Shown here: piece after piece, positions 16,474 to 25,607 of the stretch
Numbering within the stretch: position 1 is the stretch's first letter
How the letters are laid out: every line of letters starts with the position of its first letter
Assembly (NCBI GenBank): GCA_035498175.1
Contig: DATKAJ010000039.1
Location: 1 to 64,000, forward strand
DNA: 64,000 nucleotides
Reading direction: 5' to 3'
DNA from: JALORV01 sp035498175
GTDB lineage: Bacteria; Pseudomonadota; Gammaproteobacteria; Burkholderiales; Burkholderiaceae_F
Notes under the pieces: generated by a model
What the model saw: the letters and a program-made list of their open reading frames with translations, nothing else
The model's database searches: none
What the model was told of the DNA's origin: nothing
Made by a program: the position numbers and the translations under genes

Positions 16474-18160
16474 GCTCGGCGCTCCAGACGTGCAGGCGAT
16501 CCCGGCCCGCGTCCTTTGCACCATACAGCGCCTCGTCGGCGCGGCGCACGAGTTCGCTCGAGTCGCCGAAGTCGGCCGATTCGCACAAGCCCACGCTGAG
16601 GCTGACGACGAGGCCTTCACCCAGCTGCCCCCAGGGCATACTGCGCACCGCCTGCAGGATGCGCTCGACGACCGTGCGCGCCGCCCCGCCTTCGCTGTCG
16701 GCTAGCAGCAGCGCAAACTCGTCGCCGCCGAGCCGCGCGGCGAAATCCATGTCGCGCAGGTTGCCACGGATCACGCCGCCGAGCTGCCGCAGCACCACGT
16801 CGCCGGTGACGTGGGAAAAGCTGTCGTTGATCTGCTTGAAGCCGTCGATGTCCGCCACGACGAGGCCGAAACGCAGCTGGCCCGCGCGGGCACGACTGCA
16901 CCAGTTCTCCAGTTCCTTGGTGAACGCGCGGCGGTTTGCGAGCCCGGTGAGCTCGTCCTCGAGCGCGAGCCGCTCGAGCCGCGAGCGCGACTTCTCCAGA
17001 TCCTGCGTACGCGCGTGCAGGGCCGCGGTCTGCGTCCTCAGCTTCACCAGCTCGGCACGCGCCTCGTGCAGGCGCGCGCGCTGCGTCGAAAGCTTGCCGT
17101 CGAGCCGCGTCTTGACCTCGACGAAGCGCTTGTGATGGAACAGCGCGCGCGGGAAGTCGCCGCGCGCTTCGTACAGCGCCGACAGGCGCTCGTGCATGCT
17201 GGCGGGGCGCCTGAGGTCGCCGAGTTCCTCCGCCTGCAGGAACGCGGGGCGCAGCAGCGCCAGCCCCTCGGCCTCGCGCCCGGCGGCGATGAGGTGGTAG
17301 CCCTGCTCGAGCCGCGCCTGCACCTCGCGCAGGCGAAAGCCACTGCGCATTGCCTCGACGCTCGCTTCCTCGAGGTCGGCGAGACCGCCGGCGAAGTCGC
17401 CCATCCAGCAGCGGGCGGCGCCACGCTGGGTCCGCGCCGCGATCGCGGTTGACAGGTCCGTCGTTCCCGACAGCAGCTCGAGCGCGACGTCGAAGTGCTC
17501 CTCGCCCTCGGCCATGCGGCGCGATACGGTCTCGGCATCGCCGGCAAGAGCCGCCTTCAGGCCCTCGTTGACGTCGACCATCCCGAACTGCAGTACCACC
17601 ATGCCCTCGTCGGCCGCGGTGCCCGAGGGCAGCTCGAGCGCCGATCGCAGGCACTCGCGCGCCGCGGCGAAATCTCCGAGTGCCGTATGCACGCTCGAGG
17701 TCTGCACCAGCGCCCGCCTGACGGCGGCGTGGTCGCGGTGCTGGCGCGCGAGACGTTCGGCCTGCGAGAAGCCGTCGAGCGCCTCAGGATATTCGCCGAG
17801 CTCGCCGCACGCGGCGGCAAGCTGCATGATCACCTGGCACTGCGACGCGATGTCGTTCTGCGCGCGGTAGATATGCTCGGCATGCGACAGCTGGCGGATT
17901 GCGCCGGACCAGTCACCGGTCTGCGCCAGTGCAGCGCCGGCGACGTAATGCGCTCGCGCCATCAGCGCCTCGGCGCCGCGCGCCCGCGCGACGCTCTGCG
18001 CGCGCAGCGCGAACATCACTGCGTCGTGCGGATTCGTGTTCAGCAGCCGCTCGGCGCGGTCGATCAGCGCATAGGGATCGATCTGGTCGGTGACGCGCCG
18101 CGCTGTGGATTCGCCGCCGAGAGCGTCGCCCGGCATCGACGGGTCGGAGGCGCGCTTCAT
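16466..18160 (-). CDS. TPR-containing diguanylate cyclase (GGDEF)
   Basis: 564 aa from the ATG at 18160, which overlaps the ATP-grasp stop as ATGA. Residues about 30-350 are tetratricopeptide-like helical repeats, about 350-400 a coiled coil, and 400-560 a GGDEF domain starting EDELTGLANRRAF. The active-site GGDEF is intact at 478-482, preceded by the inhibitory I-site RDMD (469-472) at the canonical five-residue spacing. It should make c-di-GMP with product feedback. No signal peptide or membrane segment is seen, so it is cytoplasmic and probably controlled by a partner binding the TPRs. Its coupling to both neighbours in a peptide-ligase operon is unusual. Confidence 0.9.
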   Translation of the reverse strand: MKRASDPSMPGDALGGESTARRVTDQIDPYALIDRAERLLNTNPHDAVMFALRAQSVARARGAEALMARAHYVAGAALAQTGDWSGAIRQLSHAEHIYRAQNDIASQCQVIMQLAAACGELGEYPEALDGFSQAERLARQHRDHAAVRRALVQTSSVHTALGDFAAARECLRSALELPSGTAADEGMVVLQFGMVDVNEGLKAALAGDAETVSRRMAEGEEHFDVALELLSGTTDLSTAIAARTQRGAARCWMGDFAGGLADLEEASVEAMRSGFRLREVQARLEQGYHLIAAGREAEGLALLRPAFLQAEELGDLRRPASMHERLSALYEARGDFPRALFHHKRFVEVKTRLDGKLSTQRARLHEARAELVKLRTQTAALHARTQDLEKSRSRLERLALEDELTGLANRRAFTKELENWCSRARAGQLRFGLVVADIDGFKQINDSFSHVTGDVVLRQLGGVIRGNLRDMDFAARLGGDEFALLLADSEGGAARTVVERILQAVRSMPWGQLGEGLVVSLSVGLCESADFGDSSELVRRADEALYGAKDAGRDRLHVWSAERA

Positions 18161-19584
18161 CGCTCGAGCACCCACGTGTCCTTGGTGCCGCCGCCCTGCG
18201 ACGAATTGACCACCAGCGAGCCCTCGCGCAGCGCAACCCGGCACAGACCCCCTGGCACCATCGTGACCTCGGCCCCGGACAGCACGAATGGTCTGAGGTC
18301 GATGTGGCGCGGCGCAATGCCGCTTTCAACGTAGGTGGGGCAGGTGGACAGCGCCAGAGTCGGCTGCGCGACGTAGTTCGCCGGGTTGGCGCGCACGAGT
18401 GCGCCGAACAGTTCGATCTCGGCGCGCGTGGCGGCCGGTCCGACCAGCATGCCATAGCCGCCCGCGCCGTGGACTTCCTTGACCACGAGCTCGGAAAGGT
18501 GCGCCAGCACGTAGTCTAGGTCCTCCGGACGACGACAGCGGTGCGTCGGAACGTTGTTCAGGATCGGTTTCTCGGCCAGATAGAAGTCGATCATGTCCGG
18601 CACGTACGAATAGATCGACTTGTCGTCGGCGATGCCGGTACCGATCGCATTGGCGAGCGTCACACGTCCCGCGCGATAGACCGACAGGAGTCCGGGTACG
18701 CCGAGCTGCGAGTCCGGCCGGAAAGCGAGCGGATCGATGAAATCGTCGTCGATGCGGCGGTAGATGACGTCGACGCGCTGCGGTCCACGCGTGGTGCGCA
18801 TGTAGACGTTGTTCTCGCGGACGAAGAGGTCCTGCCCCTCGACCAGTTCGATCCCCATCTGCTGCGCCAGGAAGGCGTGCTCGAAGTAGGCGGAGTTGTA
18901 CATGCCGGGCGACAGCAGGACGACGACCGGGTCGTCGACCCCCTGCGGTGCCACCGAGCGCAGGTTCTCCAGCAGCAGGTCCGGGTAGTGCGCGACGGGA
19001 GCGACGCGGTTGCGGACGAAGAGTTCGGGGAACAGCCGCATCATCATCTTGCGGTTCTCGAGCATGTACGAGACACCGCTCGGAACCCTGAGGTTGTCCT
19101 CGAGCACGTAGAACTCGCCGGCGCCGGCGCGCACCACGTCGATGCCGGCGATGTGCGTATAGATGTTGCTCGCGACGTCGACCCCGTGCATTTCGGGCCG
19201 ATACTGCGAATTGCGGAAGACCTCGTCGGCCGGAATGCGTCCGGACCGGACGATCTGCTGTTCGTGATAGACATCGTGGATGTAGAGGTTGAGCGCGCGC
19301 ACGCGCTGACGCAGCCCGGCTTCGAGCTGCCGCCACTCCGAGGCCGGGATGATGCGCGGCACGACGTCGAACGGAATCAGCCGCTCGGTGCCGCTGCCCT
19401 CCTCGTCCTTTTCGCCGTAGACGGCGAACGTGATGCCGACACGGCGGAAGATCAGGTCCGCCTCGGCGCGCTTGTCGAGCATCGTGTCGGGGGTCTGTTC
19501 GGTCAGCCAGCGATCAAACTCGCGGTAGTGCTCGCGCACCCCACCACTGTCCGCCTTGTGCATCTCGTCAAACGGCTTGCCCAT
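18157..19584 (-). CDS. Circularly permuted ATP-grasp protein (COG2308)
   Basis: 475 aa. Conserved blocks: RRVGITFAVYGEKDEEGS, HDVYHEQQIVRSGRIP, EDNLRVPSGVSYMLENR, SPGMYNSAYFEHAFLAQ, RRIDDDFIDPLAF, VHGAGGYGMLVGP and the terminal SQGGGTKDTWVL. It is the stand-alone counterpart of the N-terminal half of the fusion at 8280-10853. It is first in the presumed operon, 84 bp downstream of comEC, and its TGA overlaps the ATG of the diguanylate cyclase. Probably an ATP-dependent peptide or amide ligase; substrates unknown. Confidence 0.88.
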   Translation of the reverse strand: MGKPFDEMHKADSGGVREHYREFDRWLTEQTPDTMLDKRAEADLIFRRVGITFAVYGEKDEEGSGTERLIPFDVVPRIIPASEWRQLEAGLRQRVRALNLYIHDVYHEQQIVRSGRIPADEVFRNSQYRPEMHGVDVASNIYTHIAGIDVVRAGAGEFYVLEDNLRVPSGVSYMLENRKMMMRLFPELFVRNRVAPVAHYPDLLLENLRSVAPQGVDDPVVVLLSPGMYNSAYFEHAFLAQQMGIELVEGQDLFVRENNVYMRTTRGPQRVDVIYRRIDDDFIDPLAFRPDSQLGVPGLLSVYRAGRVTLANAIGTGIADDKSIYSYVPDMIDFYLAEKPILNNVPTHRCRRPEDLDYVLAHLSELVVKEVHGAGGYGMLVGPAATRAEIELFGALVRANPANYVAQPTLALSTCPTYVESGIAPRHIDLRPFVLSGAEVTMVPGGLCRVALREGSLVVNSSQGGGTKDTWVLER

Positions 19585-19668
19585 TCAGAGCCTGATCGTT
19601 CTCGTTGTCGCCCGGCGCCCCGACGCGGTGCAAAACCAGTCTAGCAAGATGTACACCAGCGGCGGCCG

Positions 19669-22106
19669 CTATGGCATCCCGAAAAACGGCTGCCCGGGCG
19701 GGCCTTCTTCCATGCTCTCCTCGTCTGTGTCGGCGACCTCCGCCTGCCCCGCCCCGGGGCGGTTGTGCCAGTAGCGCACTGCGATGGAGCGCCAGGGGCG
19801 AAACCCGATCCTTCCGTCCGGCGCGAACCTCCATTGCGCGGCGCCCGAATGATCGGTGCGTACCACCGGGATGCCGAGTGCGGCATAGCGTGCAAGCACC
19901 TCCGCGCTGGGATGGCCAAAGCGGTTGCGGTAGCCCGCCTGCGCCAGCGCGACCGTCGGCCGCACCGCTGCGAGCAGCGCCGGCGTCGACGACGATCGGC
20001 TGCCATGGTGCGGCACCATCAGCCAGTCCGCACGCAACTCGGCTTCGCGCTCGACCAGCGCCACTTCTTCGCGCGCCGGCAGATCGCCCGTCAGCAGCAC
20101 GATGATCGGACCGAGTCGCGCCTGCACTACGCAGCTCATCGCGTTGGTCGACATCCGGCGGCGGTAGTCACTCTCCTGCGGATGCAGTATGCGCCAGTGC
20201 AGGTCGTTCGACGTCCATTCGAGCCCGGCGGCGCAGCGCTCGCTCGCCGCGCCGCCGAGGGCCGGATCGCCCGAAGCAATCGACGAGATCAGGCGCGACA
20301 CCTCGATCCCGCGCAGCACCGAGGCCGCTCCACCCGAATGATCCTGGTCGAGATGAGAGACGATCAGACCGTCGAGCCGACCGATGCCGCGACTGCGCAG
20401 GTAGGGCAGCACGACGCGCTCTCCTGCGTCCGATTCCTGCGAATAGCGCGGGCCGGCGTCATACAGCCACGCCTGCTCGCGGGTTTCGATGACTACCGCC
20501 GAACCCTGGCCGATGTCGAGCGCGGTGATCCACAACGCGCCCGCCTCGGGACGCTCGCCCGGCCACACCAGCAGCGGCAGCAGCGCGACCGCGCCGACCC
20601 AGCGCGCCGGCCAGCCCGGTGGCGCCAGGCACCACGCGATGCCGAGGGCAGCGAGCAGCACGACCGGCCACGGCGGCGCGGGCAGCGCGAGCGCGGCCCA
20701 GCTCGGCGCCGGAATCACCTTCAGCAGGGCAACCAGCGCGGCGAACACTGCGTCGGCCAGTGCGAGCAGCACGTCGGCGGGTGCCCCCAGTGGCCCCGGC
20801 AGTGCGGCGCAGGCCGCGCCGAGCAACGCCAGCGGCGTGACGATCCAGCTGACGAGCGGGATGGCCACTGAATTGGCCAGCGGCGAGACCAGCGACACCT
20901 GGTGGAACAGCAGCACCGTTGCGGGAAGAAGCGCCAGAGTCACCGCGATCTGCACCCGGGCCGCCGTTTTCACGGCGCTCATCGGTCCCTTTCCGTCCTC
21001 CGGACGCCCCTGCACGACCCACGCGATGGCGGCGACGGCGCCGAACGAGAGCCAGAAGCCCGCTGCGGTCACTGCCCAGGGATCGAAAACGCAGACCGCC
21101 GCGGCGGCGAGTGCGAGCGCGCCGCCGAGTCCGATGCGACGGCGACCGATCCAGGCCCCGCAGCCGTCGCCAGCATCAGCACGGTCCGTTGCGCCGGCAC
21201 GCCCCAGCCGGCCAGTAGCGCGTACAGCCCTGCAGCGATGACGCTGATGACGATCGCTGCCGACTGCGCTGGCGCGCGCCGCAGCAGCCGCGGCGACCTG
21301 CGCCAGAGCGCGGCGACGACCCCGCCGGCGAGCGCTGCAATCATCGTGATGTGCAGGCCGGAAATGCTGACCAGATGCGAAATGCCGGTCCGGTTGAAGA
21401 GCGTCCAGTCGCGATCGGTAATCGCGTTCTGCTCGCCGAACACCAGGGCCTGCAACACTCCGCCGTAGCGGCGACCCTCGACGTGCGGCGCGAGACGCTC
21501 GCGCAGCCAGGCACGGGCACGCTCGACCGCCGTTTCGGTCGACCACACCATCGCGTCGGCGCGCGCCGGGTGCGGCGACGGACGCACTGTGCCGGTTGCA
21601 CGCAGGTCGCGTTCCAGCAGCCAGGCCTCGAAGTCGAATCCCGCCGGGTTATGCACGCCGTGCGGGCGGCGTAGCCGCACGACGAACGTCCAGCGTTCCC
21701 CGGGAAGGATCGGCTCGACCGCGCTGTACCAGCCGAGCAGTATGCGACGCGGAACGGCGACTCCCGAGTCATGCGACTCGACCTCGAATTCGAAGCGCAC
21801 ACCGCGCTCGAGGCGTGCCGGGAGCGTCGCGATCACGCCGGTGACGCGCACGTCACGACCCTCGTCGGCGAAAGGCAGTTCCTCCGCGAGTCGCGCCTGC
21901 GCCCGCAGGCCTGCATAAGCGAAGCCGACCAGAAATGCGGCGACCACGGCCGCTGTCAGGGCGACACTACGCTGCGCCGCGCGCGCGCCCCAGGCCGCCG
22001 CTGCGACGCCGAGAACCACACCTCCGACCAGAACTGCGGTTGCCGGCAGTTGCGCCTGCAATTGCAGGAGACAGACGCCCAGCACGAACGCGGCGAGCGG
22101 AGCCAC
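19669..22106 (-). pseudogene. comEC: ComEC/Rec2 DNA-uptake channel, one-base frameshift
   Basis: ComEC is the inner-membrane channel that takes up single-stranded DNA in natural transformation. From the GTG at 22106 the frame encodes the N-terminal soluble domain and first part of the Competence domain (FNRTGISHLVSISGLHITM), up to QRTVLMLATAA. The homologous protein then continues in another frame as GAWIGRRRIGLGG, through the membrane core and into the metallo-beta-lactamase-like domain (SHLDQDHSGGA, MVPHHGSRSSS). Adding one G to the four-G run (complement of 21156-21159) restores a single 812-aa protein with no other defect. Either a true loss-of-function indel or a homopolymer sequencing error. 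Confidence 0.85.
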
Positions 22107-22113
22107 GCGAGCT

Positions 22114-22908
22114 CTAGGTCAGCAGCGCGCCAAGCCGCGGCAATGCCTCCACCGCGTTGCGCCGATTGCTGCGCGCGAGCGCCTCACGGTCGACGCCGCG
22201 GAGCACCGCGAGCCCTTCGGCGATGCGTGCGAGATCTGCCGGCTCGGTGCGCTCTACCACTTGCGGCGTACGCCGCCACGACGGCGCGATGTACGGCGCA
22301 TCGGTTTCAAGCACCCACGCATGGTCGGGCAGTGTCGCGGCGTGCCTGCGAATCCGCATCGATCCCGAGTAGGTCAGCGCACCACCGAATCCGAGCTTGA
22401 AGCCGCGGTCGAGGAATCCGGCCGCCTGTTGCGCGCTGCCATTGAATGCGTGCACGATGCCGCCCGGAACTTCGATCCGGCGCAGGTACTTCAGCAGCAG
22501 GTCCGCCGAACGGCGCACGTGAACGATCACGGGCAGCGCCGCATCGCGCGCAACGCGCAGCTGCTCGCGGAAGAACCACTCCTGCCGCGCGACATCGCCG
22601 GATTCGTAGCAATCGATCCCGATCTCGCCGATAGCGACGAGATGCGGATCGTTGCGGACCCTCTGAACGATCTCGCGCAGCCGCTCGACGTCGTCCTCCT
22701 CGGCGGCGTCGATCCACAGCGGATGAACGCCCACGGCATAAGCGAAGCCGTGTCGGTGCGCAATCTCTGCGGTTTTCGGATGATCATCGACGCGCCCGGT
22801 CGGCATCACCAGCATGTCGACCCCGACCGCGCTGGCACGCTGAACCACCGCGTCGCGATCCGCGTCGAACTCATCTGCGTCCAGATGGCAATGGGTATCG
22901 ATCCACAT
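22114..22908 (-). CDS. tatD: TatD family metal-dependent hydrolase
   Basis: 264 aa, standard size. TIM-barrel hydrolase of the TatD family (metal-dependent nuclease activity in characterised members). The metal-binding THCHLD opens the protein, with later ligands in GEIGIDCYE, PVIVHVR, GIVHAFNGS and the LETDAPYIAP strand. It ends 7 bp before the comEC start. The neighbourhood lacks the holB gene often found with TatD/YcfH paralogues. Confidence 0.92.
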   Translation of the reverse strand: MWIDTHCHLDADEFDADRDAVVQRASAVGVDMLVMPTGRVDDHPKTAEIAHRHGFAYAVGVHPLWIDAAEEDDVERLREIVQRVRNDPHLVAIGEIGIDCYESGDVARQEWFFREQLRVARDAALPVIVHVRRSADLLLKYLRRIEVPGGIVHAFNGSAQQAAGFLDRGFKLGFGGALTYSGSMRIRRHAATLPDHAWVLETDAPYIAPSWRRTPQVVERTEPADLARIAEGLAVLRGVDREALARSNRRNAVEALPRLGALLT

Positions 22909-22966
22909 GCCGGCCTAGTCTACGCAGGCCGGGTCGACCCGTACCGCGACCGACTAGACTCGCACG

Positions 22967-23527
22967 ATGCCGCGCAAGTTCTTCCGCCGGGTGATTCCCA
23001 GCGTCGAGAAGGTCCGTGAAGTCCGCGCGCTGTCGGTCTTCGGCGATCGCGTGTTCCATCCGGCACTCTGGCACCTGAATCGTCGCTCGGCCGCCGGCGG
23101 CGTCGCGGTCGGACTTTTCTGCGGGCTGATCCCAGGGCCGCTGCAGATGCTCGGCGCCGGCATCGTCTGCGTGATCCTGCGCGTCAATCTGCCGGTGTCG
23201 CTGGTCACGACGCTGTACACGAACCCGCTCACCATCGTGCCGCTGTATCTGATCGCCTACGAGATCGGCAGCTTCGTGCTGGGCGCCTCAGGCGCCTCTG
23301 CAACAGCGGTGCCTCCGGATTTCGACTGGTCCTCGCCGCTCGCTTCGGTCCGTGCGCTCGGTGCATGGGCACTAAGTCTCGGGCCGCCGCTCGCACTCGG
23401 CGTCTTCCTGCTCGCCTGCCTGCTGTCGGTGCTCGGATATCTCGTGGTTCGCGCGCTTTGGAGCGTCCACCTGCGGCGCGCGTGGCGTGCGCGCCGGCTC
23501 CGCTCCCGCCGTCCTGCCCTGCCTTAG
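22967..23527 (+). CDS. DUF2062 membrane protein
   Basis: 186 aa. DUF2062 family: basic N-terminus (MPRKFFRRVIP), the signature FHPALWHLNRRSAAGGVAVGLFCGLIPGP split over the first hydrophobic segment, then VSLVTTLYTNPLTIVPLYLIAYEIG and a final membrane helix (about 145-170) before an Arg-rich tail. Probably an inner-membrane protein of unknown function. It is divergent from tatD (58 bp) and converges on lolD with a 4-bp overlap in which both stop codons share TTAG. Confidence 0.85.
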   Translation: MPRKFFRRVIPSVEKVREVRALSVFGDRVFHPALWHLNRRSAAGGVAVGLFCGLIPGPLQMLGAGIVCVILRVNLPVSLVTTLYTNPLTIVPLYLIAYEIGSFVLGASGASATAVPPDFDWSSPLASVRALGAWALSLGPPLALGVFLLACLLSVLGYLVVRALWSVHLRRAWRARRLRSRRPALP

Positions 23528-24267
23528 GCAGCGCCGAGCCGGCCGTGCTCGAGCCGCAGCACGCGGTCGCAGCGCGCCGCCAATGCCGGATCGTGCGTGA
23601 CGATCACGACCGCGGTGCGGTTGCGCTGGGCGAGTTCGACGAAGACGCCGAACACCGCACGCGCGGTGTCGCGGTCGAGATTGCCGGTGGGTTCGTCGGC
23701 CAGCACGCATGCGGGCCGCGTGACGATCGCGCGCGCGATCGCGGTGCGCTGACGTTCGCCGCCCGAGAGCTCGGCCGGGTGGTGCTGGATCCGATCCGCC
23801 AGTCCGACCGCCGCAAGCGATTCACTCGCACGCGCGTGCGCCGCACCGAGCTCCATCCGCCGGATTGCCAGCGGCATTGCGACGTTGTCGAGCGCCGTGA
23901 ATTCCGGCAGCAGGTGGTGGAACTGGTAGACGAAACCGAGCTGCTCGTTGCGAAGCCGGCCGCGCTCCGCGTCGCTCATCTGCGCCAGGTTGCGGCCCCT
24001 TACCTGCACGATCCCATGATCTGTACCGTCCAGGCCACCGAGCACGTGCAGCAGCGTGCTCTTGCCCGACCCCGACGCACCGACGATTGCGACGATCTCG
24101 GCTGGCGCGACAGCGAGCTCGGCGCCGCGCAGCACCTCTACCGCGAGCCCGCCTTCGCGATACGACTTGTGCACATCCTGCGCGGAAAGGACCGGGGCGG
24201 AGGAAGCCTCCGCGCCTTGCGCTGCGGCGCTGAGCGCCTTCGGATCGGCCGGACGGCGCTCAGTCAT
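23524..24267 (-). CDS. lolD: Lipoprotein-releasing ABC transporter ATPase LolD
   Basis: 247 aa. ATPase of the LolCDE complex that extracts outer-membrane lipoproteins from the inner membrane. Walker A GASGSGKST, Q-loop FVYQFHHLLPEFTALDNVAMP (family-typical), signature LSGGERQR, Walker B VLADEPTGNLD and the H-loop in VIVTHDP are all visible. The ATG at 24267 overlaps the end of the permease gene by 8 bp. The first 25 residues are a variable extension. Confidence 0.93.
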   Translation of the reverse strand: MTERRPADPKALSAAAQGAEASSAPVLSAQDVHKSYREGGLAVEVLRGAELAVAPAEIVAIVGASGSGKSTLLHVLGGLDGTDHGIVQVRGRNLAQMSDAERGRLRNEQLGFVYQFHHLLPEFTALDNVAMPLAIRRMELGAAHARASESLAAVGLADRIQHHPAELSGGERQRTAIARAIVTRPACVLADEPTGNLDRDTARAVFGVFVELAQRNRTAVVIVTHDPALAARCDRVLRLEHGRLGAA

Positions 24268-25513
24268 AGCGCAGCGCCTCGGCAGGCCGGACACGCGCCG
24301 CGCGCCAGCTCGGGTACAGCGTGGCCACGAGCGACAGCAGGATCGAGATCACGGCAATCGGCACAACGTCGCTCGCGCGCGGGTCCGAAGGCAGCGAACT
24401 GATGAAGTAGATGTCCTTCGGAATCAGCGGGAAGCCTGCAATGCGCTCGATCGTCGGAAAGATCGAGTCGAGGTTGTTCGCGATGAACAGGCCGCCCGCC
24501 ACCCCGATCAGTGTCCCGAGCACCCCGATCATGGCGCCCTGCACGATGAACACCGCCATCACGCTGCGCGGCGTCGCACCCAGCGTGCGCAATATTGCGA
24601 TGTCAGCCTGCTTTTCGGTGACCGTCATCACAAGGGTCGAAACGAGATTGAAGGCCGCTACGGCGACGATCAGGGCCAGGATGATGAACATCATCCGCTT
24701 CTCGACCTGCACCGCCGCGAACCAGCTCCGGTTCTGGCGGGTCCAGTCGCGCACCAGCAAGCCGGACGGCAGCGACCTCGCAAGCTGCGCCGCCACCTCG
24801 GGCGCACGCTGCATGTCCTTGATCTTCAGGCGCACGCCGGTCGGGCCATCGACGCGGAACAGCCGCTGCGCGTCGCCGATATGCAAAAACGCGAGCGCGC
24901 TGTCGTACTCGAAGTGACCCGAATCGAACATTCCGGTGACGGTGAACTGCTTCAGCCGCGGCACGACACCGGCGGGCGTGACCTGTCCCTGCGGCGCGAT
25001 CAGCGTGACCTTCTCACCGAGGGCAACTCCGAGCGCGCGCGCGAGTTCTCCGCCGAGCACGATCCCGAACTCGCCATCCTTGAGCGCCATCAGCGGCTGG
25101 CCGCGGATCTGCATCGCGACATCGGAGACATTGGGCTCGGCCGCCGGGTCGATGCCACGCACGACCACACCCCGCACCGTGTCGCCGCGCGTCAGCAGCG
25201 CCTGTGCGGCGACATAGGGAGCGGCGCCGACGACCTCCGGGTTGCGCCGCGCAGCGGCCTGGACCTCTCTCCAGTCGATCGCACCTTCGACCGAAAACAC
25301 TTCGATGTGCGAGACGACTGAGAGCATTCGGTCGCGCACCTGCGAAACGAAACCGTTCATCACGGACAGCACGACGATCAGCGCCATGACACCGAGCGCG
25401 ATACCGGCCATCGAAATGCCGGAAATGAACGAGATGAAGCCGTTACGCCGACGCGCACGCCGGCCTGCGCGCGTATAGCGCAGTCCGATGCGGAGCTCGT
25501 AGGGGAGATTCAA
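24260..25513 (-). CDS. lolC: Lipoprotein-releasing ABC transporter permease LolC/LolE
   Basis: 417 aa. FtsX-like permease with four membrane segments: one at the N-terminus after YELRIGLRYTRA, a large periplasmic domain, then three near the C-terminus (MMFIILALIVAVAAFN, VFIVQGAMIGVLGTLIG and VVPIAVISILLSLVAT regions). Only one permease gene accompanies lolD, as is common in betaproteobacteria. I chose a TTG start at 25513 because the family N-terminus NLPYELRIG follows directly; no ATG lies near and no clear ribosome site is seen, so the start is tentative. Confidence 0.9.
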   Translation of the reverse strand: MNLPYELRIGLRYTRAGRRARRRNGFISFISGISMAGIALGVMALIVVLSVMNGFVSQVRDRMLSVVSHIEVFSVEGAIDWREVQAAARRNPEVVGAAPYVAAQALLTRGDTVRGVVVRGIDPAAEPNVSDVAMQIRGQPLMALKDGEFGIVLGGELARALGVALGEKVTLIAPQGQVTPAGVVPRLKQFTVTGMFDSGHFEYDSALAFLHIGDAQRLFRVDGPTGVRLKIKDMQRAPEVAAQLARSLPSGLLVRDWTRQNRSWFAAVQVEKRMMFIILALIVAVAAFNLVSTLVMTVTEKQADIAILRTLGATPRSVMAVFIVQGAMIGVLGTLIGVAGGLFIANNLDSIFPTIERIAGFPLIPKDIYFISSLPSDPRASDVVPIAVISILLSLVATLYPSWRAARVRPAEALRYD

Positions 25514-25607
25514 GGAACGGCACGACGGGTGGGTCGCAACGATTGTACGCAAGCACTTCGGCAACCCGACGCGAGTGCATGGCGGTGCGGCACTTAGAAT
25601 CGCCCAA

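Noticed and set aside
21069..21546. Programmed frameshifting in comEC
   Set aside because: No slippery sequence with a stimulatory structure was recognised and the site is a simple G run; an indel or sequencing error is the simpler reading.
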